In this document: positions 6,006 to 6,538 of the stretch, piece after piece
Position numbering within the stretch: position 1 is the first letter of the stretch
Layout: each line of letters opens with the position of its first letter
Source: Brucellaceae bacterium
GTDB lineage: Bacteria; Pseudomonadota; Alphaproteobacteria; Rhizobiales; Rhizobiaceae
DNA: 6,538 bases
Reading direction: 5' to 3'
Assembly: GCA_031253705.1 (NCBI GenBank)
Contig: JAIRVW010000227.1
Location: 1-6,538, forward strand
Notes under the pieces: generated by a model
The model's database searches: none
Told to the model about the DNA's origin: nothing
The model's input: only the letters and a program-made list of their open reading frames with translations
Made by a program: the position numbers and the translations under genes

Positions 6006-6538
6006 ATGGATAAGACGAGTCTGCTTGAATGGTTGCGCGAATTTAAACCTGCACGGGTGAGTGAACACAGACGTTTACTCGCACTTCCGGGTGTAATTAT
6101 CGTTGTTTTGTCGATCATCGCCTCACTTGTCTCCTTTCTGATCATGATCGGTGTCACGCCGATTATTCCTGATCTGGATGTGACGCTGACACTGATCAGC
6201 ATCAATGTGGTGCTGGTTGTCAGTCTGCTGGCACTGATCATTCGCGAGATTTTCCGTATTATGCAGGCGCGCCGTCATGGCCGCGCCGCTGCGCGGTTGC
6301 ATGTGCGCATTGTTGCGCTTTTCTCGCTGATTGCCGCGGTTCCGGCGATTGTGGTGGCGATTGTCGCCAGTGTGACGCTTAATCTCGGGCTGGATCGCTG
6401 GTTTGAGACCAATACGCGTAATATTGTCAATTCTTCTATTAGCCTGACACAAGCCTATCTCACGGATACGGCACGCAATTTGCAGAGCGCGACCTATTCC
6501 ATGATGCAGGATATGGATGGTCAACGCACGCTTTATAG
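6006..6538 (+). CDS. ntrY: Membrane sensor histidine kinase NtrY, N-terminal 177 codons, runs off the right edge
   Basis: This is the start of the sensor kinase of the NtrYX system, an inner-membrane protein linked in alphaproteobacteria to nitrogen metabolism and, in Brucella, to micro-oxic/denitrification responses. The protein begins MDKTSLLEWLREFKPARVSE, a short cytoplasmic basic stretch. Hydrophobic membrane segments follow at about 27-50, 59-80 and 101-127, with a positively charged loop REIFRIMQARRHGRAAARLH between the second and third. A polar, presumably periplasmic, segment starts near 128. The later membrane segment, HAMP, PAS and kinase domains expected of a roughly 750-residue NtrY lie beyond the window. 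No stop occurs before base 6538. The ATG at 6006 is preceded in frame by TAG at 5994-5996 and lacks a usable ribosome site (GGA touches the ATG); the next plausible start, TTG at 6033, has none either. Identity rests on the three-segment N-terminus plus position directly after ntrC; ntrX is expected next. Confidence 0.92.
   Translation, partial: MDKTSLLEWLREFKPARVSEHRRLLALPGVIIVVLSIIASLVSFLIMIGVTPIIPDLDVTLTLISINVVLVVSLLALIIREIFRIMQARRHGRAAARLHVRIVALFSLIAAVPAIVVAIVASVTLNLGLDRWFETNTRNIVNSSISLTQAYLTDTARNLQSATYSMMQDMDGQRTLY

Noticed and set aside
5909..6524. Two minus-strand open frames opposite the ntrY 5' region
   Set aside because: The plus strand encodes a coherent three-segment membrane protein matching NtrY; the opposite frames look like compositional shadows.
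1..6538. CRISPR arrays, tRNA/rRNA genes, insertion sequences, attachment sites
   Set aside because: No regularly spaced long repeats, no tRNA-like or rRNA-like segments, no transposase or integrase reading frames and no terminal inverted repeats were seen on either strand.

Overview
The window is ordinary chromosomal DNA from an alphaproteobacterium, most likely a Rhizobiales member near Brucella/Ochrobactrum. The evidence is a fused ispDF gene, the gene order cinA-ispDF // dusB(nifR3)-ntrB-ntrC-ntrY, and alphaproteobacterial-type NtrB, NtrC and NtrY. The genus assignment is inferred from gene order and protein character, not from a database search.

Left half, minus strand (1-2084). Reading right to left, the genes are ispDF (a bifunctional enzyme for two steps of the MEP isoprenoid pathway), then, 12 bp on, a short CinA/PncC-type nicotinamide-nucleotide amidase, then the first 92 codons of a short-chain dehydrogenase that leaves the window at base 1. 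ispDF and cinA look like one operon; the dehydrogenase has its own ribosome site and possibly its own promoter. The ispDF reading frame contains its essential N-terminal nucleotide-binding motif but has no ATG, GTG or TTG upstream of that motif. This is either a non-standard ATT start or a one-base frameshift.

Centre (2085-2260) is a divergent intergenic promoter region of about 175 bp.

Right half, plus strand (2261-6538). dusB (tRNA dihydrouridine synthase, historically nifR3) overlaps ntrB by one base (TGATG). ntrB (PAS sensor kinase) and ntrC (sigma-54 activator, TTG start) form the classical nitrogen-control two-component pair. They are separated by a 66-bp AT-rich spacer containing dyads. 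After ntrC comes an 83-bp spacer, then ntrY, the membrane sensor kinase of the NtrYX system, which is cut by the window end after three membrane segments.

The most interesting non-coding signal is in the ntrC-ntrY spacer. Five alternating GCAAC/GTTGC-type half-sites are spaced 10-11 bp apart, followed by a perfect TATAAT only 11 bp before the ntrY ATG. This looks like a dedicated, activator- or repressor-controlled ntrYX promoter giving an almost leaderless transcript. I see no mobile element, CRISPR array, RNA gene or wholly new gene system; the novelty is confined to regulation and start-site oddities.
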